From positions 2,023,264 to 2,087,263 of the forward strand of contig NZ_JAIFZO010000002.1 in the NCBI RefSeq assembly GCF_026341275.1: 64,000 nt of DNA, read 5' to 3'. Under the pieces are notes generated by a model. That model was not told the origin of the DNA, made no database searches, and worked only from the letters and a program-made list of their open reading frames with translations. The first letter of the stretch is position 1. The number at the start of each line of letters is the position of its first letter. Origin of the DNA: Streptomyces ortus. GTDB taxonomy: Bacteria; Actinomycetota; Actinomycetes; Streptomycetales; Streptomycetaceae. Positions 45,741-55,060 of this stretch are shown in pieces. The position numbers and the translations under genes are program-made.

Positions 45741-47822
45741 CTAGTCCCCCAACTGCGCGGGCAAGGCGTCCGCGTGGGTCACGATCAACCCCGAGACCGC
45801 CCGCGTCAGCGTGACGTACAGACGGCGCAGCCCCGTCCGTTCGTCCGGTTCGCCGTCCACCACCGCCCGCGGTTCGTCCAGTACCACGTAGTCGTACTCC
45901 AGCCCCTTCGCGAGAGAGGCCGGCACCAGAGTCAGACGCGCCGCGGCGGTCGTCTCCTCACCCGGAGCGAGATGGGGAAGACCCGCCTTCGCCAGCGCCT
46001 CGGACAGCACCGGCACCCGCGCGTCGGCGGCGATCAGCCCCACCGACCCCTCCCGCGCGAGCAACTCCTCGCAGGCCGCGACCACTTCGGCCGCAGTGGT
46101 GTCCACGGCGGTCTCCCGTACCTCGAAGAAGCCCGGGTTCTCCCGGACCGACGCCACCGGCGCGAGCCCCGGCGCGATGTGCGGAAGCAGCCGGGACGCG
46201 TACGTGATCACATCCGTCGGGACGCGGAAACCGGCCGTCAGCTCCTCCACCACCGCCTCCGACTTCCCGAGGTGTGCCAGCGCCTCCTCCCAGCTCCGCG
46301 TCGCCCACGGCGTCGTACCCTGCGCCAGATCCCCGAGCACGGTCGCCGAACCGGTCGTGCAGCGCCGCCCCACCGCCCGGTACTGCATCGGCGACAGGTC
46401 CTGCGCCTCGTCGAGCACCACATGCCCGAGGGAGTGCGTGCGCTGTACGAGGTCGGTGGCCTCGTCGATCAACACCGCGTCCGCGGCGGACCACTTGACG
46501 GACTTCACCGACCGGACGGGTTTCGCCCAGCGGATCGTCTCCTGCTCCTCCCCGGTGAGGACGCCCTCCGCGTGCAGCGCCAGGAAGTCCGCGTCCGAGA
46601 GCAGCCGGAAGACCAGCTTCGCCGGGTCCACCGGCGGCCAGATCGCCTTCACGGCCGCCTTCACCGCGGGGTTGCGGGCGACGGCGTCCTGCACCCGGTC
46701 GTCCGGCGCCTCGCCCGACCGTTCCATCTGGACCAGCACGGCGTGCGCGATGCGCTGCGGCAGGGCCTCGCGGGCGGCGCCGTACCGGATGTCCCGGTCC
46801 AGCAACTCCCGCACGATGGTGGTCAGTTCGTGCTCCGGTACGCGCCAGCGCCGCGAGCCGCGGACCACCACGACCTGCTCGGTGGGCAGGGTCACGTGCG
46901 CGCGGACCGCCCGGCGCAGCACCTCGGCCATCCGCGCGTCGCCCTTCACGACGGCGGTCGCCGCCTCGTCCGTGCCCCGCACCTCGACATGGGCGACCAG
47001 GTCGGCGACCGTGGCCTGCTTGACCTCCAGCTCGCCCAGCGCGGGCAGCACCTGCTCGATGTAGTGGAGGAAGGACGCGTTCGGCCCGATGACGAGGGTG
47101 CCGGTGCGGGCGAGCCGGTCGCGGTGGGCGTACAGGAGGTAGGCGACCCGGTGCAGGCCGACGGCCGTCTTGCCGGTGCCCGGACCGCCCTGCACGCAGA
47201 CCGTGCCGCCCAGACCGGACCGTACGATCTCGTCCTGTTCGGGCTGGATCGTCGCCACGATGTCGCGCATCGGGCCCACGCGCGGGCGCTCGATCTCCTG
47301 CTGGAGCAGCTTGCTGGTGGCGGCGGTCTCGGCGGGGTCGGAGAGGTGCTCGTCCTCGTACGCGGTGAGGTCGCCGCCGGTGTAGCCGAAGCGGCGGCGC
47401 AGTGCGATGTCCATCGGGGTCTTCTTGGAGGCCCGGTAGAACGGCTGGGAGACCGGGGCGCGCCAGTCGATCACCATCGGGTCGCCGCCGGCGTCGTGCA
47501 CGTGCCGGCGGCCGATGTAGAAGCGTTCGCCCTCGGCGCCCTCCGCCCGCTCGGCGCCCGGGGCGTGCAGGTAGTCGAGGCGGCCGAAGAACAGCGGGGT
47601 GTGGGACAGGTCGGCGAGGGCCTTGATGCGCTCGTCGATCTGCCGGGTCAGGACCTCCGCGTTGACCCAGTTCGCGGTGACGTCCCGGATGTCGAGGGAC
47701 TGGACGTCCTCGCGCATCGAACGCAGGGCGGCCCGGGAGTGCGTGAGGTGGGCGCGTTCACGGGAGAGGGGATCGTCGGACGGCACGGCGGACGGCATGG
47801 CGGGGTCGGACGGGGTGGACAC
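45741..47822 (-). CDS. HelD/HelR-like UvrD-family RNA-polymerase helicase
   Basis: A 693-residue SF1 helicase-like ATPase. It has a coiled N-terminal arm (SREREHLTHSR-type, RALRSMREDVQSL), Walker A GGPGTGKTAVGLHRVAYLL (~210), LDEAQDLSPMQYRAV as Walker B/DEAQ, and C-terminal motifs LAKGLEYDYVVLDE and RRLYVTLTRAVSGL. It is shorter at the C-terminus than UvrD and resembles Streptomyces HelR, which frees RNA polymerase from rifamycins; a HelD-type role is inferred. The GTG at 47822 follows GGAGG at 8 bp. A 20-bp palindrome lies upstream. Confidence 0.82.
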   Translation of the reverse strand: MSTPSDPAMPSAVPSDDPLSRERAHLTHSRAALRSMREDVQSLDIRDVTANWVNAEVLTRQIDERIKALADLSHTPLFFGRLDYLHAPGAERAEGAEGERFYIGRRHVHDAGGDPMVIDWRAPVSQPFYRASKKTPMDIALRRRFGYTGGDLTAYEDEHLSDPAETAATSKLLQQEIERPRVGPMRDIVATIQPEQDEIVRSGLGGTVCVQGGPGTGKTAVGLHRVAYLLYAHRDRLARTGTLVIGPNASFLHYIEQVLPALGELEVKQATVADLVAHVEVRGTDEAATAVVKGDARMAEVLRRAVRAHVTLPTEQVVVVRGSRRWRVPEHELTTIVRELLDRDIRYGAAREALPQRIAHAVLVQMERSGEAPDDRVQDAVARNPAVKAAVKAIWPPVDPAKLVFRLLSDADFLALHAEGVLTGEEQETIRWAKPVRSVKSVKWSAADAVLIDEATDLVQRTHSLGHVVLDEAQDLSPMQYRAVGRRCTTGSATVLGDLAQGTTPWATRSWEEALAHLGKSEAVVEELTAGFRVPTDVITYASRLLPHIAPGLAPVASVRENPGFFEVRETAVDTTAAEVVAACEELLAREGSVGLIAADARVPVLSEALAKAGLPHLAPGEETTAAARLTLVPASLAKGLEYDYVVLDEPRAVVDGEPDERTGLRRLYVTLTRAVSGLIVTHADALPAQLGD

Positions 47823-47998
47823 GGGTGTTGCCTCCGGGCCTGCGAGAACCGCGGGGCCGGGCGGGCCCCGCTGACTGTGGCGGTGAACCGGCCGGTTTCC
47901 GTCCGGACGGCGGCGCTCCACGACGGGAGGCGGGCAAGAGCGGAGATCCTAGGCGAACGGGGATGTCCGAGGCCAACCGTTTTCGCCTCCTGCTTTTC

Positions 47999-48018
47999 GG
48001 TGTCCCCTAGGGGACACC
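47999..48018. promoter_or_regulatory. Perfect 20-bp palindrome upstream of the HelR-like gene
   Basis: GGTGTCCCCTAGGGGACACC is a perfect palindrome ~177 bp upstream of the HelR-like start, in the divergent gap shared with the small plus-strand gene. Known helR genes are preceded by a rifamycin-associated element, which I cannot recall exactly enough to score. The site could be that element, an operator for another regulator, or a terminator for antisense transcription. Confidence 0.55.
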
Positions 48019-48135
48019 CACCCCCGCCTACGGGTACCTACGGGGTACGGGTCGCCCCGAAGTCGTACGCGGGGACGATCGAGGGTCGGTCCGCAGGCCG
48101 ATGGAAGTGGAGCGCGAACGTTCCACCATGGATGC

Positions 48136-48324
48136 ATGAGTACCGTGACTTTCACCCAGGCCCCCGCCCGCCCCCGCCCGCCGACCGGCGCGACCGCACT
48201 GCGGGACGGCCACCGCCACCGCGTCGGCGACGCCCTGCGCGCCGTCAAGGTCTTCGCCGGCGCCGCCCTCGGAGTGGTGCTCCTCGGCGAGTACGGCGAG
48301 GAGGCGGGCGTACGCCGCCGATGA
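48136..48324 (+). CDS. Conserved small protein with one hydrophobic segment
   Basis: 62 residues: a polar Pro/Arg head, the segment RDGHRHRVGDALRAVKVFAG with AALGVVLLG hydrophobic, then EYGEEAGVRRR. It ends 25 bp before the stop of the convergent XPB gene. The His/Arg-rich amphipathic centre suggests membrane association. No family is recognised; I keep it because codon bias and start context (ATG, GCATGAGTACC) look genuine. Confidence 0.5.
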   Translation: MSTVTFTQAPARPRPPTGATALRDGHRHRVGDALRAVKVFAGAALGVVLLGEYGEEAGVRRR

Positions 48325-48348
48325 CACCCGGCCGCCGATGATGCCCGG

Positions 48349-49995
48349 CTAGTTGTTGTCGGCCAGCAGCTCGTCCGCGTCCACGATCCGGTACGCGTAC
48401 CCCTGCTCGGCCAGGAAGCGCTGGCGGTGGGCCGCGAAGTCCTGGTCGATGGTGTCGCGCGCCACGACCGAGTAGAAGTGCGCCTGGTGACCGTCCGCCT
48501 TGGGACGCAGCACCCGGCCCAGACGCTGCGCCTCCTCCTGGCGGGAGCCGAAGGTGCCCGACACCTGGATGGCGACCGTCGCCTCCGGCAGGTCGATGGA
48601 GAAGTTCGCGACCTTCGAGACGACCAGCACGCTGATCTCCCCCTCACGGAACGCGTCGAAGAGCTTCTCGCGCTGCGCGTTCGACGTCTCGCCCTTGATG
48701 ACCGGCGCGTCCAGATGCTCGCCCAGCTCGTCCAGCTGGTCGATGTACTGCCCGATCACGAGCGTCTGCATCCCCGCGAAGCGCCGCACCAGCGCCTCCG
48801 TGACCTTGCGCTTCGTCGCCGTCGTCGCGCAGAAGCGGTACTTCTCCTCCGCCTCGGCGGTCGCGTAGGCCAGCCGCTCGGAGTCCGTGAGGTTCACCCG
48901 GACCTCGACACAGTCGGCCGGCGCGATGTACCCCTGCGCCTCGATCTCCTTCCAGGGCGCGTCGAAACGCTTCGGCCCGATGAGGGAGAACACGTCCGAC
49001 TCACGGCCGTCCTCGCGCACCAGCGTGGCCGTCAGACCGAGCCGCCGGCGCGCCTGGAGGTCGGCGGTGAACTTGAAGACCGGCGCGGGCAGCAGATGCA
49101 CCTCGTCGTAGATGATCAGCCCCCAGTCGCGGGAGTCGAACAGCTCTAGGTGCTGGTACACACCCTTCCGCTTGGTCGTCAGCACCTGGTACGTCGCGAT
49201 GGTGACCGGGCGGATCTCCTTGCGCGTACCGCTGTACTCGCCGATCTCGTCCTCGGTCAGACTCGTGCGCTTGACCAGCTCGTGCTTCCACTGCCGGGCC
49301 GAGACGGTGTTCGTGACCAGGATGAGCGTGGTGGCCTTCGCCTCGGCCATCGCGCCCGCGCCGACCAGCGTCTTTCCGGCGCCGCAGGGCAGCACGACCA
49401 CACCTGAGCCGCCGTGCCAGAAGTTCTCCACCGCCTGCTTCTGGTAGGGCCGCAGGGACCAGCCGTCCTCGGCGAGCCCGATGGGATGCGCCTCGCCGTC
49501 CACGTACCCGGCGAGGTCCTCGGCCGGCCAGCCCAGCTTCAGGAGCGTCTGCTTGATCTGCCCCCGCTCGGAGGGGTGCACGGCCACGGTGTCCGGGTCG
49601 AGCCGGGCGCCCACGAGCGGGGTGATCCGCTTCGAGCGCAGGATCTCCTCCAGGACGGGCCGGTCGGTGGTGGTGAGCACGAGCCCGTGGGCCGGGTGCT
49701 TGCTCAGCGTGAGCCGCCCGTAGCGGCCCATCGTCTCCGCGATGTCGACCAGCAGCGCGTGCGGCACCGGATAGCGGCTGTACTGCACGAGCGCGTCCAC
49801 GACCTGCTCGGCGTCGTGTCCGGCCGCGCGCGCGTTCCACAGCCCGAGCGGGGTCACCCGATAGGTGTGGATGTGCTCGGGTGCGCGCTCCAGCTCGGCG
49901 AAGGGAGCGATGACCCGGCGGCACTCGTCCGCCAGCTCGTGGTCGACCTCCAGGAGCAGGGTCTTGTCGGACTGGACGATGAGTGGACCATTCAC
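48349..49995 (-). CDS. XPB/Ssl2-like DNA repair helicase
   Basis: A 548-residue SF2 DNA helicase, similar to archaeal/mycobacterial XPB. The N-terminal damage-recognition domain is followed by LRPYQKQAVENFW, Walker A VVLPCGAGKTLVG (~203), DEVH (LIIYDEVHLLPAP, ~296), LGLTATLVREDGRE (RED motif), and motifs V-VI VVSKVANFSIDLPEATVAI and QRLGRVLRPK. The GTG at 49995 follows AAGGGG. It is divergent from the membrane::IstB fusion gene and close to the WYL helicase-associated gene. Confidence 0.9.
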   Translation of the reverse strand: MNGPLIVQSDKTLLLEVDHELADECRRVIAPFAELERAPEHIHTYRVTPLGLWNARAAGHDAEQVVDALVQYSRYPVPHALLVDIAETMGRYGRLTLSKHPAHGLVLTTTDRPVLEEILRSKRITPLVGARLDPDTVAVHPSERGQIKQTLLKLGWPAEDLAGYVDGEAHPIGLAEDGWSLRPYQKQAVENFWHGGSGVVVLPCGAGKTLVGAGAMAEAKATTLILVTNTVSARQWKHELVKRTSLTEDEIGEYSGTRKEIRPVTIATYQVLTTKRKGVYQHLELFDSRDWGLIIYDEVHLLPAPVFKFTADLQARRRLGLTATLVREDGRESDVFSLIGPKRFDAPWKEIEAQGYIAPADCVEVRVNLTDSERLAYATAEAEEKYRFCATTATKRKVTEALVRRFAGMQTLVIGQYIDQLDELGEHLDAPVIKGETSNAQREKLFDAFREGEISVLVVSKVANFSIDLPEATVAIQVSGTFGSRQEEAQRLGRVLRPKADGHQAHFYSVVARDTIDQDFAAHRQRFLAEQGYAYRIVDADELLADNN

Positions 49996-50103
49996 GCGCG
50001 TCCCCTTCTGCACAGCCGTGCGATGTGCACGGCCAAACGTCCAGTGTGCCTGATGGCCGGAGCCCGCCGCCGCGAACGCCCGACGACCTTGTCCTGTCCT
50101 ACT

Positions 50104-50119
50104 GAATGTCTATTCATTC
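50104..50119. promoter_or_regulatory. Short inverted repeat in the XPB/fusion divergent promoter
   Basis: GAATG-TCTATT-CATTC in an A/T-rich patch (50100-50160) between divergent genes. It could be an operator or a fortuitous repeat in promoter DNA. Confidence 0.3.
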
Positions 50120-50228
50120 CAATGAGTGGTGTGAATTCAGATTTACGGTCTCTGCCCCGAAGAATGGTGATCTCGCAGGTCACTGCCCCAGGTCACCGCC
50201 CGGTTCGCCGTCCAGGGAGAGCCCACTG

Positions 50229-51836
50229 TTGCCTCGTCACAGCCATGCCCCGCCGCCCGAGCCGCGGCCCGAACCCCAGCCCGGGACGCCGCCTCCCCCC
50301 TCGCCGCCGACCGTGACCCTCGGGTACTCACTCTTCGCGACCCGCTGGCTCCAGGCGCCGCTGTACTTCGGACTGGTGGCCGCACAGGGCGTGTACGTCT
50401 ACAAGTTCTTCAGAGAGCTGTGGACTTTAATCGTCCGGAGCGTGACCGGGCAGGCGAACGAGACGTACGTGATGCTCGCCGTGCTGAAACTGGTCGACGT
50501 CGTCATGATCGCCAACCTGCTGATCATGGTGATCGTCGGCGGTTACGAGACGTTCGTCTCGCGCATCGGCCTCCAGGGCCACCGGGACCAGCCGGAATGG
50601 CTCTCGCACGTCAATTCCAACGTGCTGAAGGTGAAGCTCGCCACCGCCATCGTGGGCATCTCGTCCGTGCACCTGCTCCAGATGTTCGTGGACGTGCACC
50701 ACACCTCGCACCACTCGCTGCTGTGGGGGACGGTCATCCACATGGCGTTCATCGCCTCGGCGGCGATCCTGGCGTACATGTCGGGACCGATGGCGACGCA
50801 CGGGGAGCGCCAGCACAAGGGGCACGGAGTGGCCCACACGCCTGGACACGGCCTTGGACACCGCCATGGACACGGCCATGGACAGGGACAGGGACATGGG
50901 CAGGCGCAGGCGCAGAATCACGTGCGGCGGCAGGAGCCCGGGGTCGAACAGGTGCAGGAGCGAGGGGCCGGGCACGCGTATGGCTCCGGCGCGGGGGCCG
51001 GGGGTGAGAGCACCGGGAGGGCGGCCGACGGGATGACCGGGTCCTCCGTCCCGGCCGAGTTCGCGTTCGCCACCAAGACCGCGCCCGTCGCACGGGTCGC
51101 CCTCCCGCTCACGGGCCCGTCCGCCTCGCAGGTCGCCGCACAGCTCGCCGCGCAGGTCACCGCCCCGATCCCGGTGCAGACCGTCTCCTCCCCGTACGAC
51201 GCGCACGAGTCCCACACCGCACAGGACGCGCTCGACGTGCACGACCCCTCCGAGCCCGGGTTCGAGGCCCGGATCCGTGACGCCCGTTTCCCCGCCCGGA
51301 AGCTGCTGGAGGAATTCGACGAGGAGTACCCCCGGGTGCTCGACCGCGAGGCCGTGGCCCGGCTCGGCGGCCTGGACTTCGTCACGGCCCGGCGCAACGT
51401 GGTGTTCGTCGGCCCGCCCGGCACCGGCAAGACGCATCTCGCCGTCGGCCTCGGCGTGCGGGCGTGCCAGTCCGGACATCAGGTCCTCTTCGCGACCGCG
51501 GCGCAGTGGGCCGCGCGGCTGGCGGGGGCCCGGTCGGCCGGCCGCCTTTCCGAGGAACTGGCGGACCTCGACGCCCGACCCCTCCTCATCGTCGACGAGG
51601 TCGGCTACACCCCGCTCGACCCGGACACCGCGCACCTCTTCTTCCAGCTCGTCGCGCACCGCTACGAGCGGTCCTCGCTGATCGTGACCACCGACCGTCC
51701 GCTCAGCCGCTGGGAGGAGGTCTTCGGCGGCGCCGCCCCCGCGATGGTGGACCGGCTGGCGCACCACGCGGAGATCGTGCGTCTCGAAGGGGACAGCTAC
51801 CGCACGCGCCGGGTCACCGCGTCGTGGACAGAGTGA
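50229..51836 (+). CDS. UPF0114 (YqhA-like) membrane domain fused to an IstB-type AAA+ ATPase
   Basis: 535 residues in three parts. Residues ~30-185 hold about four membrane segments with the UPF0114/TIGR00645 pattern (YFGLVAAQGVYVYKFF, LLIMVIVGGYETFVSRIG, LLWGTVIHMAFIASAAILAY). Residues ~190-310 are a Gly/His/Gln-rich linker (GHGLGHRHGHGHGQGQGHG) then Pro/Ala/Ser spacer. Residues ~340-535 match the AAA+ core of IstB: FVGPPGTGKTHLAVGLG (Walker A ~395), LLIVDEVGYTPLD (Walker B) and VTTDRPLSRWEE (sensor). IstB's N-terminal DNA-target domain is missing and no IstA lies nearby. TTG start behind GGGAGAG. Confidence 0.8.
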   Translation: MPRHSHAPPPEPRPEPQPGTPPPPSPPTVTLGYSLFATRWLQAPLYFGLVAAQGVYVYKFFRELWTLIVRSVTGQANETYVMLAVLKLVDVVMIANLLIMVIVGGYETFVSRIGLQGHRDQPEWLSHVNSNVLKVKLATAIVGISSVHLLQMFVDVHHTSHHSLLWGTVIHMAFIASAAILAYMSGPMATHGERQHKGHGVAHTPGHGLGHRHGHGHGQGQGHGQAQAQNHVRRQEPGVEQVQERGAGHAYGSGAGAGGESTGRAADGMTGSSVPAEFAFATKTAPVARVALPLTGPSASQVAAQLAAQVTAPIPVQTVSSPYDAHESHTAQDALDVHDPSEPGFEARIRDARFPARKLLEEFDEEYPRVLDREAVARLGGLDFVTARRNVVFVGPPGTGKTHLAVGLGVRACQSGHQVLFATAAQWAARLAGARSAGRLSEELADLDARPLLIVDEVGYTPLDPDTAHLFFQLVAHRYERSSLIVTTDRPLSRWEEVFGGAAPAMVDRLAHHAEIVRLEGDSYRTRRVTASWTE

Positions 51837-52158
51837 CGTTGTTGATCAGCGGCCCCTCGACGCCGACTCCCTCGGTCACCAGCGGTTCGACGGCGGTCAC
51901 CGGCAGAGGAAGCGGCAGGGGCAGCGGCGGGGCGGCCCGCGCGGCTGCGGCTGCCTGCGGGGCGAGTACGCCGATGAGCACCGCCGAGGCGATGAGGACG
52001 ACCGCGGCGGCGGTGCGCGCGTGCGGGGTACGGCGGGCGGGGGGTACGGGGTGCACGTGAGTCACGGGGCTCCCGTAACTCACGGAGGTCAGGGAGGGTA
52101 CCGAGGGCTCGGAAGCCGTGGGACAGACGGGTTGCAGCAGACGGCGGAGGGGGCGCAT
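51814..52158 (-). CDS. Putative small secreted or membrane-bound protein
   Basis: 114 residues. One hydrophobic segment (TAAAVVLIASAVLIGVLAPQAAAAARA, ~60-85) follows a basic stretch (PARRTPHAR), like a late signal peptide. A short tail has a Pro-Leu run (PPLPLPLPLPLPV) coded by a repeat and ends GPLINNVTLSTTR. Its 3' end overlaps the convergent fusion gene by 23 bp. No homologue is recognised, and the start is uncertain (ATG 52158 chosen). Confidence 0.4.
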   Translation of the reverse strand: MRPLRRLLQPVCPTASEPSVPSLTSVSYGSPVTHVHPVPPARRTPHARTAAAVVLIASAVLIGVLAPQAAAAARAAPPLPLPLPLPVTAVEPLVTEGVGVEGPLINNVTLSTTR

Positions 52159-52360
52159 GGACGCTACGGAACCTTTCGGGTGCTGCGGAGCCGGGACGGG
52201 ACCTGTGGGATCCCCCTTCGCCAAGTGGCTGCCCAGCGACCGGCCCGGGGATGCCGGAGAACCCGCGAGGTCCCTCATGGGTGGGAAGCGCCCGGCGTGG
52301 CGTGCATGAACCGCCGCACACACCCGAACGAGTGAGACGGAGTCCGGTGGACGAGCCGGT

Positions 52361-55060
52361 TCAGGCCTGTTCGTCCGCCAGTTCCGCCACGCCCGTCACC
52401 CGGTGCAGCGGATACGTCCGGACCTCGTCCGCGGTGTGGTCGTACGCCGTGACGAAACCGCCCTCCACCCGGACGGGGGCGATGACGCGCTGGCTGGCGG
52501 CGCCCTCGGCGTTCACGTAACCGATCCACAGGGTGCCGCCGGTGAGGACGGCGGCCTGCATGGTGGCGAGGGTCTCGGCGGGGGTGGTGCGCGGGAGGGT
52601 GCCGCTCCGGCCGCCGCCGGAGGAGCCGGAGTCGGCGGAGGTGCCGGCGGCATCCGAGGCGGACGGCTTGCGCGGGGTCGTGGAGGCCAGGTCGCCCGCG
52701 CGGATGGCCCGGATGGCGGCGCCCAGCAGGGTGGTGTCGGGGGCCGGCGGACCGTCGGGGACCGGCTCGGGCGCCGTGCGCGGGGGTGTGCGGTGCGCGT
52801 GCGCGCGGGTGATCAGCACATCGCCCTCGGCGGACTCGGCGGCCGGCGCGAAACCCATCGCGCGCAACCCTTCGAGGAGCGTGGCCGGATCGGCCTGGGC
52901 GGCCAGCACCGTGGGCGCGAGACGCCGCAGCCGCAGGCCCTGCGACCGCTTGTCGGCGATGATCTCGTTCAGGACCGCGTCGTCGTCGCAGCGCACGTAC
53001 GCCGACGCCGCGCCGATCCGCAGATGGCCGTGCCGGCGCGCCACGTCGTCGATCAGGTAGGCGAGGGGCTGCGGGACCGGCGTACGGGAGTGGGCGGCGA
53101 GGAACGCCTGGAGGTCGGAGGCCGAGCGGCCCGCGTCCAGGGCCCGGCGGACCGAGCCCGGTGTGAAGCGGTAGACCGTCGCCCCGCCCTTCGACTCCAC
53201 GTCCGCGAGGACGTCCAGCACGTCGGCCAGCGGGCGGCGCAGCGGACCCGGGGCCACCGCCGTCAGGTCCGCCTGGAGCAGGACGTGGTCGAGGGGTTCC
53301 GGAAGAAGTGGCGCCAGCAGCCGGCCAGCCAGCGCGGCGGCGGAGGCCACCTCGGCGGGAGAGCGGGGCTCCGGCGCGGGCGCCGGGTGGTGAGGGAAGG
53401 GATGGAGAGGGCGGTGATGATGCACGGGGAGCTTGTCACCGGCTCCTGCGCCGGGCCTGGTACCGGAGACCGCACCGGATCCTGCGGCGGATCCCGCGGT
53501 GGGTGCGGACGCGGGGGCGGGTGTGCCGGGGGGTGCGCCCATGAGCGCCCGGCCGTGCGCGGACAGCGCGCCCCTGCCGGTGATCCCCAGGGACTCGGCC
53601 TCGGTCAGCGTCCACCGGGCGATACGGGACCGCAGGTCGTCCGCGGAGGCGGCGCCGCGCAGGGCCCGCTCCCAGTGCAGGCGGGCGACGACGGCGTCGG
53701 GGGACGTGGAGCCGCCCTCGGGCAGCGCGGCGAGGAGCGAGAGGACCCGGTGCCGGACCTCGGGCGCCGCCGAGCGGTCCAGGCCGGGGCCGAGCGCCGC
53801 CAGCGTGCGCTCCTTGGTGTCGCGTCCGCCGACCACGCCCGCCGTGCGGGTCGCCGACAGCCACGCCGTGGCCAGCCGCGTCCAGCGTTCGGCCGCCGGG
53901 AGTTCCAGCCACTCGTCGTAGGCGGGCGTCGCCGCGTACCGCTCGTCGGCCTCGCCGTCCGTGGCCAGCAGGCCCGCCGCGTAGGCGAGTTCCACCCAGA
54001 AGGCGGCGACCGGCTCCGGTACGTCCAGGGCCACGGCCGTCCGCTTCAGGTCGCGCACGCTCAGACCGCCCGCGCGCAGCACGGACGGGCCGCCCTCGTC
54101 CCAGTCCTTCAGCAGCTCCTCGACGGTGGCGAGCGCGGTGTACGCCTGTCCGGCCGCCGTGCTGTCCACAACCTGTGGACGGTGTACGGAGGTGGGCTCG
54201 ACCGGCGGAGGGAGCGGTTCCGTCCTCCGGTGTGCCCGTCCCGCCCGCAGATGGAGGGCCACCTCGCGGGGCAGGACCACCGTGCCGGGCGCCGTCGGCA
54301 GCAGCAGTCCGCGGTCCAGGAGCCAGCGCAGCCGGGGCGCGGGATCGGCGGTCACCTGACCGTACGGCGGCCCCCAGAGCAGCCGTGAAAGGACCTCTAG
54401 CGAGTCCGGCGGGGCCGAGTCGAGCAGGGCGGACATCCGGGCGCGGTCGGTGAAGAGCGCCGTGAGCGACTCCGTCGCGGACACCGCGTCGTGCGTGGTG
54501 GGCAGTCCGGCGGCGGTGAGGAGTTCCTGGATCCGGCCCGGGGACATGCCCGCGGTGGCCTCCGCGACCGTCGGGCCGAGCCCCGTCGGGGAGGGGTGCT
54601 GCGGCGAGGGCGCGAGCAGTTCGCGGGCCGTGCGCACCAGCCGGAGCCGGTCGTCCGAGCCCCACACCAGTGCCTGCTCACGCAGGACGGCCACGGCACG
54701 CGGCAGCGCCTCGACGACCACCGGATCGCCGGCGTCGCCCGCCAGCAGGTCCTGGAGCGTGCCGTACGGGGCTGGTTCCGGGGCCACGGCCAGTGCCTCC
54801 GCGGTCTGCAGGGCGAACCGGTCCAGGCGCTCCAGGGCCCGGATCACGGAGGCGCGCGTACCGGCCCGGGTGGCCAGCTGGGTCAGGTCGGTCGGTACGG
54901 GAGTGATGAGGTCCGGGCGGGCCCGCAGCAGCGCGGACAGGGAGGAGTCGTCGCGGGCCCGCAGGTCCTCCGCGAGGGAACGAGGGTGTGCCCCGGCGTG
55001 GGCGGGCCCCTCCGCGGACGCCCCGCCGGGCTCCTCTGACGACTGCTCCTGGACGCTCAT
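52361..55060 (-). CDS. Helicase-associated (XPB/Ssl2-like) protein with C-terminal WYL domain
   Basis: 899 residues. The family is annotated as 'helicase C-terminal/helicase-associated' in Streptomyces. The N-terminal half is a string of winged-helix-like units (SLSALLRARPDLITPVPTD, ATVEELLKDWDEGGPSVLRAGG). A middle part (PLLPEPLDHVLLQADLTAVAPG) is the Helic_c_3-type core. The C-terminus (LWIGYVNAEGAASQRVIAPV) is a WYL-type sensor fold, expected to bind nucleic acid or a nucleotide. No Walker A is seen, so it is not an active helicase by itself. It probably works with XPB, which lies 2.4 kb away on the same strand. Confidence 0.78.
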   Translation of the reverse strand: MSVQEQSSEEPGGASAEGPAHAGAHPRSLAEDLRARDDSSLSALLRARPDLITPVPTDLTQLATRAGTRASVIRALERLDRFALQTAEALAVAPEPAPYGTLQDLLAGDAGDPVVVEALPRAVAVLREQALVWGSDDRLRLVRTARELLAPSPQHPSPTGLGPTVAEATAGMSPGRIQELLTAAGLPTTHDAVSATESLTALFTDRARMSALLDSAPPDSLEVLSRLLWGPPYGQVTADPAPRLRWLLDRGLLLPTAPGTVVLPREVALHLRAGRAHRRTEPLPPPVEPTSVHRPQVVDSTAAGQAYTALATVEELLKDWDEGGPSVLRAGGLSVRDLKRTAVALDVPEPVAAFWVELAYAAGLLATDGEADERYAATPAYDEWLELPAAERWTRLATAWLSATRTAGVVGGRDTKERTLAALGPGLDRSAAPEVRHRVLSLLAALPEGGSTSPDAVVARLHWERALRGAASADDLRSRIARWTLTEAESLGITGRGALSAHGRALMGAPPGTPAPASAPTAGSAAGSGAVSGTRPGAGAGDKLPVHHHRPLHPFPHHPAPAPEPRSPAEVASAAALAGRLLAPLLPEPLDHVLLQADLTAVAPGPLRRPLADVLDVLADVESKGGATVYRFTPGSVRRALDAGRSASDLQAFLAAHSRTPVPQPLAYLIDDVARRHGHLRIGAASAYVRCDDDAVLNEIIADKRSQGLRLRRLAPTVLAAQADPATLLEGLRAMGFAPAAESAEGDVLITRAHAHRTPPRTAPEPVPDGPPAPDTTLLGAAIRAIRAGDLASTTPRKPSASDAAGTSADSGSSGGGRSGTLPRTTPAETLATMQAAVLTGGTLWIGYVNAEGAASQRVIAPVRVEGGFVTAYDHTADEVRTYPLHRVTGVAELADEQA

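Noticed and set aside
45690..48341. 883-residue open frame opposite the HelR-like gene
   Set aside because: Its product is Arg/Gly/Ala/Val-rich low complexity with no motif, and it is antisense to a gene with clear helicase motifs. Such shadows arise from high GC.
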